Shown piece after piece: positions 60,274 to 64,000 of a DNA stretch of 64,000 nucleotides. The notes beneath the pieces are model-generated. The model saw nothing but the letters and a program-made list of their open reading frames with translations. It did no database searches and was not told the origin of the DNA. The stretch covers positions 124,001 through 188,000 of the forward strand of contig NZ_JADIKL010000007.1 in the NCBI RefSeq assembly GCF_044904705.1, given 5' to 3'. The position numbers were made by a program, and so were the translations under genes. This DNA comes from Rhodanobacter_A agri. GTDB taxonomy: Bacteria > Pseudomonadota > Gammaproteobacteria > Xanthomonadales > Rhodanobacteraceae. How positions within the stretch are numbered: the first letter of the stretch is position 1; each line of letters opens with the position of its first letter.

Positions 60274-61206
60274 TCAGGCGGTCCGCGGCTCCGTGAAAGG
60301 CTGGCCGTGCCGGCGGCGCCAAGCCTGATGGAAGCCTGCCGTGTGGTGCAGCTGGGTGGCCTGGGCCAAGGCTTCCTCGGAGACGACGCGGCCGAGGAAG
60401 AGCGTGTGCGAGCCGACCTCTTCGCTGTGCACGATCTCCAGCTCGCGGATGCGCAGCGCCGCCGCCACTGCGGGTATGCCGAAGGTACGCGAGCGTCGTA
60501 CCGGGAACGGCAGCGCCTCCCAGTCCGTGAGTGGCTGCTTATGGTGCACGCTGAGTGCGTAGACGGCGTCCTTCATCGCCGCAGGCATGCAGGAGAGGGC
60601 GACCCGGCGCGATTCGCGCATCGTAGGCACGGAAACGTTGGTGCTGCGCAACGCCAGCGCAAACAGCCCGCTGCGCCCCAGCGGCCCGATCAAGTCCATC
60701 GGGAAGATGTTGTGGTGACCCGGCGCGTCGACGGAGACGAGGATGACCGGCCGCGGGCTCAGGTAGGCGATCATCAATTGCTGGGTCGCGGCAGGCGCCA
60801 TCAGGGAGTGCGGCGATGGAGCGGTTCGCTGCATGAGGCGGTTCTGCAACCAGGTATTCCATGGGCGCAGCGGCCAGGCCAGGCAGCGATGCCCACCGGC
60901 CGCGACGTGATAAAGGGTAAGCGTACTGCCTTCGCTGCTGACCGCCGCCGCGCGCGCCAGCTGCAGCACCCCGAGCCGCCGGCCGCTGGCGCGGTCGCGA
61001 TACTCGAGTGTCGGGTGCGGCCCGGCATCCAGGCTGGTCGCGATGGTGAGCGGCCGCAGCGAGGCCACGGTGTGGTCACTGGTCACGTCTGCCGTGGCAC
61101 CGTTCCAGCACAGGTTGGCAGCGACTGCCTGTTGCGGCGACGCGACGGCGACCACCGACCATTGCGGCAGCGGGCGGACGAACGGCCTGATCCAGTCCTT
61201 CCACAT
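60274..61206 (-). CDS. Flavin-reductase-like (FMN-binding split barrel) protein
   Basis: About 310 residues from MWKDWIRPFVRPLP, with GGAGGG seven bases upstream of the start. The second half fits the flavin reductase-like domain: SPRPVILVSVDAPGHHNIFPMDL, ALRSTNVSVPTMRESRRVAL and EVGSHTLFLGRVVSEE (fragments). The first 110 residues have no family I recognise. It may supply or use reduced FMN, or use FMN in an oxidation. It follows a methyltransferase gene by 2 bases on the same strand. A role in the polymer locus is inferred. Confidence 0.75.
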   Translation of the reverse strand: MWKDWIRPFVRPLPQWSVVAVASPQQAVAANLCWNGATADVTSDHTVASLRPLTIATSLDAGPHPTLEYRDRASGRRLGVLQLARAAAVSSEGSTLTLYHVAAGGHRCLAWPLRPWNTWLQNRLMQRTAPSPHSLMAPAATQQLMIAYLSPRPVILVSVDAPGHHNIFPMDLIGPLGRSGLFALALRSTNVSVPTMRESRRVALSCMPAAMKDAVYALSVHHKQPLTDWEALPFPVRRSRTFGIPAVAAALRIRELEIVHSEEVGSHTLFLGRVVSEEALAQATQLHHTAGFHQAWRRRHGQPFTEPRTA

Positions 61207-61208
61207 CT

Positions 61209-61838
61209 TCAGACCCTCCGGAACAACAGGAACATGTAGAGCTCGGAAGCCAACCCGAGGCCGCGGGGAGCGAGGCGCTCCAGCCGGAAATACGGCATCG
61301 CCGCCCGCGCCACGATCCGTGGTGCGAACCGGTGGATGCGGCTTTCGCTCGGGATGGCGTAGTGGCCGCGGCGCACGAGATTCAACAGGTTCGCCCGCCA
61401 CCAGCGATAGCGTGCGTCGCCGAGGCAGTAGGGATTGAGCAGGCTGGCCAGCACGAAACCACCTTGCTGGACCACCCGCGACAGCTGCTCGAACAGCACG
61501 GCGTGGTCCACGAAATGGTTGAGGACCGCGAAGTTCGCCGTGACCGCCTGCACCGTACAGGCGAGCGGCGAAGCGACCGCGACGATCGACTTGCTGGCGA
61601 TCTCGTCGTGGCAGTGCCGCATCAGGCAATCGTGCATTGCCTCTGCCGGTTCGAACACGAACGTCGGGTGGCCGTTGGCGGCATAGGCTTTTGCATCGAT
61701 GCCTGTGCCGGCGCCGAAATCGAGCACGGCTGCGCCCGCGGGCAGCAGGTCCAGCGCCAACTGCTGGAACCTAGCCCGTACCGCGCGATCCCGCGGCGAG
61801 GCCAGCATGAATTCGTGGTACTGCTCGCCAGTGTGCAT
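61209..61838 (-). CDS. Class I SAM-dependent methyltransferase (fourth of four)
   Basis: A 209-residue methyltransferase: motif I VLDFGAGTGIDAKAYAANG, acidic motif FVFEPAEAMHDCL, and ANFAVLNHFVDHAVLFEQL. It is close in build to minimal class I enzymes. It lies between the nucleotidyltransferase-fold gene (27 bases) and the flavin-reductase-like gene (2 bases), all on the minus strand, so the four genes from the radical SAM gene down are one transcript. Confidence 0.83.
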   Translation of the reverse strand: MHTGEQYHEFMLASPRDRAVRARFQQLALDLLPAGAAVLDFGAGTGIDAKAYAANGHPTFVFEPAEAMHDCLMRHCHDEIASKSIVAVASPLACTVQAVTANFAVLNHFVDHAVLFEQLSRVVQQGGFVLASLLNPYCLGDARYRWWRANLLNLVRRGHYAIPSESRIHRFAPRIVARAAMPYFRLERLAPRGLGLASELYMFLLFRRV

Positions 61839-61865
61839 GCCGTCAGTGCCCCGGGGGCAAATCCG

Positions 61866-63095
61866 CTACTTGTTCGTCGATAGGGCGCGAGGTTCCAGCG
61901 CCGCGCGCACCACATACAAGGTGTCCATGCGCGGCACCGGCCGGACCAGCCAGGTCAGCACGCGCCGATGCCTGGACGAGGTGATCCAGTCCTGCCCCTG
62001 CAACCAGAGCTGGGTGCGCGCCATGTCGGCGCGCTCCTTCCGGGCTTCCTCGGTAGGCCGGACATGGCGCGCAAGATGGCGCACGGCCTCGCCAAAAGAG
62101 CGCGACCATTCGACGCCGGCGAGTGCGTGCAGCCACAGCTCGGAGCACGACACCCGGGTCAGGGTCTGCCGTCGCGATACCGTGCGCAGCAGGGGAGGGC
62201 AGTCGCGCTCGATCCGTGCGAGCACCGTTTCGGGAACGGCATGCCGGTAGTAGCGCGCCACCAGCCGCAACGGCGGCAACGCCCACCAGGGCGCATCGTC
62301 ACCGTGGGGACCCCACAGCTCGTTCCAGTCGCGCGCGACCATGCGCGTGGCCAACAGCGAGATGTCGTTGAGGTGCATCAGGCGCAGGCTGCGACCACAG
62401 ATGTTGCCCGCTGCGTGCAGCAGCAAGTGACTCATCAAGGCGCCGGTCGACGGATAGGGATTCAAGCCGGGCCGGGGCTCGCGGGGATAGATCCGTTCGG
62501 TGATGTCGACGGCGGCTACGGGCAGCCGTTCCTGGATGCGCGTATGCAGTTCGATGTTCACCGGCGCATCGCGGTGTTCGCCCAGTCCAGCGTACGGCTG
62601 GCCGTTGGCGGGTTTGAACACCCGATGTTTCCATTGCGCGAACGAGGCTTCGTAGCCGAGCTTCTGCAGCAATGCGCCCGCGGCCGCGACATCGGCTTCA
62701 CGCACCAGCAGGTCGATGTCGGCCATCGGTCGTTCGCCCGGCGCATAAATGCCCTCGGCATGCAGCGCCGAACCCTTCAGTGCGACGACGGGAAAGCCCG
62801 CGGTGCGGGCTCCCGCATCGATGCGCATGAGCAGTTCGATGATGCGGTGATGGCGCTGCTCGACATGCGCATGCTGGCTGGCGAGGAAGTGCCGCCACGC
62901 GGGATGGTCCCAGGTCGAGTATTCGTCGAGCAGCGGCGCTACGCCGTGCGCGACGGCGGCGGCGGCGGCCAATTCCCATTCCAGCTCGCTCCAGGCAGGC
63001 GTCTCGCCGCCCGGCCGCGCCAGAGCCAGCTCGGCAGCCAGTGCCTCGGTGGTGCGACGCAGACCGTCCTTGATGGTGGCGAGGGGCGGCAACAT
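61866..63095 (-). CDS. Nucleotidyltransferase-fold family protein (NTP_transf_5 type)
   Basis: A 409-residue protein with the core of the uncharacterised nucleotidyltransferase family PF14907: VVALKGSALHAEGIYAPGER followed by the metal-binding acid pair in PMADIDLLVREADV, near residues 105-135. Helical regions surround it (ELAAAAAVAHGVAPLLDEY). Proteins of this family recur in exopolysaccharide loci, with unproven chemistry. It starts 9 bases after the radical SAM stop on the same strand. Confidence 0.8.
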   Translation of the reverse strand: MLPPLATIKDGLRRTTEALAAELALARPGGETPAWSELEWELAAAAAVAHGVAPLLDEYSTWDHPAWRHFLASQHAHVEQRHHRIIELLMRIDAGARTAGFPVVALKGSALHAEGIYAPGERPMADIDLLVREADVAAAGALLQKLGYEASFAQWKHRVFKPANGQPYAGLGEHRDAPVNIELHTRIQERLPVAAVDITERIYPREPRPGLNPYPSTGALMSHLLLHAAGNICGRSLRLMHLNDISLLATRMVARDWNELWGPHGDDAPWWALPPLRLVARYYRHAVPETVLARIERDCPPLLRTVSRRQTLTRVSCSELWLHALAGVEWSRSFGEAVRHLARHVRPTEEARKERADMARTQLWLQGQDWITSSRHRRVLTWLVRPVPRMDTLYVVRAALEPRALSTNK

Positions 63096-63104
63096 GGCAA
63101 GGAT

Positions 63105-64000
63105 TCAGTTCGCTTGCGAGACGATGCGTTGTGGCGCCAACGGCGGTGTCGCATCCTTGTTGCGGTGTGCCTCCTCGGAGGAAATCAACACTTCCCAGCG
63201 TGCGGCGAGCGCGGCGCTGGCCGCACGGTAGCGTTTCGGTGGCGCGCCGACTTTCGTCTGTTGCAGCAGGACTTGCTCGTGCAACAGGTCGCGCACACGG
63301 CGGTAGAACTCCGAGTCGTAGGCGCCCCGGAACATCATGGCCAGGTCGCCGCTGTCCCGCCAATGCGTCTTCCGGCCGAGCTGGGCTTTCACCAGTTCGT
63401 AGAACCGCGTCCCGGGCAGCGGGTAGGACACGCTCACACCAATGTCGTCCGGCGCAGCCTGGGCAACCAGTTCGCGGGTGGCCAACAGGTCGGGCAGCTG
63501 CTCGCCCAGATAACCGAGCTGGATGAAAAAGCCCACGCGAATGCCGTGCCGGCCCAACCGTTCCCGCGCCACGATCAGCTCGGCAACCCTGGTGCCTTTG
63601 TTCATGGCGTCGAGCACGCGCTGGCTGCCGCTTTCGGCACCGAGCCACGCCTCGGCGCAACCGGCCTGCGCCAGCGCTTCGGCCATGCGCTCGCTGATCA
63701 GGTCGGCCCGGGTCTGGATGGTGAACGGCACCGCGCCGTCGCTGGCACGCAGGTGTTCAGCGAACTCCGTCACCCAGTCGACGCGGAAGCCGAAGATGTC
63801 GTCCGCCATCCAGATGTGGTCGGGCTGGAAGGCGTGCTTCAGATGGCTCATCTCCGCCGCGACATCCGCCGGGGTGCGCTGCATGTAATGGTTGCCCCAG
63901 ATCGGCTTGGCGCACCAGTTGCAGCGGAACGGGCAGCCGCGCGACGCGGCCATGTTGAGACTGAAGTAGCTGTGCCGTTGGTACCAGGCGGCACGATAAC
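63105..64000 (-). CDS. Radical SAM protein, cut by the window edge
   Basis: The frame is open from 64000 to its stop at 63105, about 298 residues visible. The 4Fe-4S motif CPFRCNWC lies in SRGCPFRCNWCAKPIWG, preceded in frame by WYQRHSYFSLNMAA, so the true start is outside the window, probably with an N-terminal cobalamin-binding domain as in related proteins. Later come EAWLGAESGSQRVLDAM and VSYPLPGTRFYEL. The apparent start at ATG 63953 is internal. It heads the four-gene minus-strand unit. Confidence 0.85.
   Translation of the reverse strand, partial: YRAAWYQRHSYFSLNMAASRGCPFRCNWCAKPIWGNHYMQRTPADVAAEMSHLKHAFQPDHIWMADDIFGFRVDWVTEFAEHLRASDGAVPFTIQTRADLISERMAEALAQAGCAEAWLGAESGSQRVLDAMNKGTRVAELIVARERLGRHGIRVGFFIQLGYLGEQLPDLLATRELVAQAAPDDIGVSVSYPLPGTRFYELVKAQLGRKTHWRDSGDLAMMFRGAYDSEFYRRVRDLLHEQVLLQQTKVGAPPKRYRAASAALAARWEVLISSEEAHRNKDATPPLAPQRIVSQAN

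Noticed and set aside
63105..63953. ATG 63953 as the start of the last radical SAM gene.
   Set aside because: The frame is open upstream to the window edge and the upstream residues fit the family just before the Cys motif.

Overview
The window is GC-rich and densely coded, and most open frames on one strand have long overlapping shadows on the other. Its gene content suggests a gammaproteobacterium of the Xanthomonadales, most like Rhodanobacter, Dyella or Luteibacter. The signs are an H-NS-type protein with a lysine/alanine tail, a spore-coat-U chaperone-usher pilus, a LytS/LytR pair beside MacB-like permeases, and a FolE2 of the type with a TCPAS motif. This assignment is inferred from gene families, not from a marker gene. 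No rRNA, tRNA or CRISPR array was seen.

Layout. 0.4-2.5 kb (minus): a cysteine-dioxygenase-like cupin and an FAD/NAD(P)-binding protein. 3.0-8.0 kb: a CsuA/B-C-D-E-like secreted pilus operon. 8.2-10.4 kb: a YCII protein, a decayed AraC fragment, an OsmC-family protein and a secreted beta-propeller protein. 10.7-14.1 kb: an H-NS-like protein, then a STAS/SpoIIE partner-switching pair. 14.4-18.9 kb: a LytS/LytR-type two-component pair followed by two MacB-like permeases without an ATPase. 19-22 kb (minus): a Gfo/Idh/MocA oxidoreductase, a lipoprotein and a di-haem peroxidase. 22.1-30.7 kb: a TIG/YD-repeat protein and a kelch/RHS giant protein whose reading frame breaks at a run of seven G.

30.7-32.6 kb is a junk-yard of mobile DNA: an IS3-family remnant, a second IS3-family copy with inverted repeats, and a lone attC-like site next to a cassette-like gene start. 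From 41.7 back to 32.7 kb (minus) runs an extracellular-electron-transfer block: a decahaem cytochrome, an MtrB/PioB barrel, a di-haem cytochrome c and a small porin-like protein. It is followed by an ECF sigma factor, an anti-sigma factor, a subtilisin-like protease and FolE2. The anti-sigma factor carries a periplasmic segment that resembles the prodomain of the neighbouring protease.

42.0-64.0 kb is one long surface-polysaccharide locus. It starts with genes for a dTDP-3-amino-3,6-dideoxyhexose (isomerase, acetyltransferase, transaminase), then a Wzx flippase, a GT2 glycosyltransferase, a Wzy-like polymerase and a Wzz-like chain-length protein. The second half is unusual. It has four methyltransferases, an amidohydrolase, a cobalamin-type radical SAM enzyme, two GT4 glycosyltransferases, two tandem acyltransferases, a flavin-reductase-fold protein, a nucleotidyltransferase-fold protein and a second radical SAM protein cut by the window edge. 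Most genes in the plus-strand part overlap by 1-4 bases, as in a single operon. The main candidates for something undescribed are this hybrid locus, the MtrAB-type conduit lacking an MtrC in view, and the sigma/anti-sigma/protease triad.
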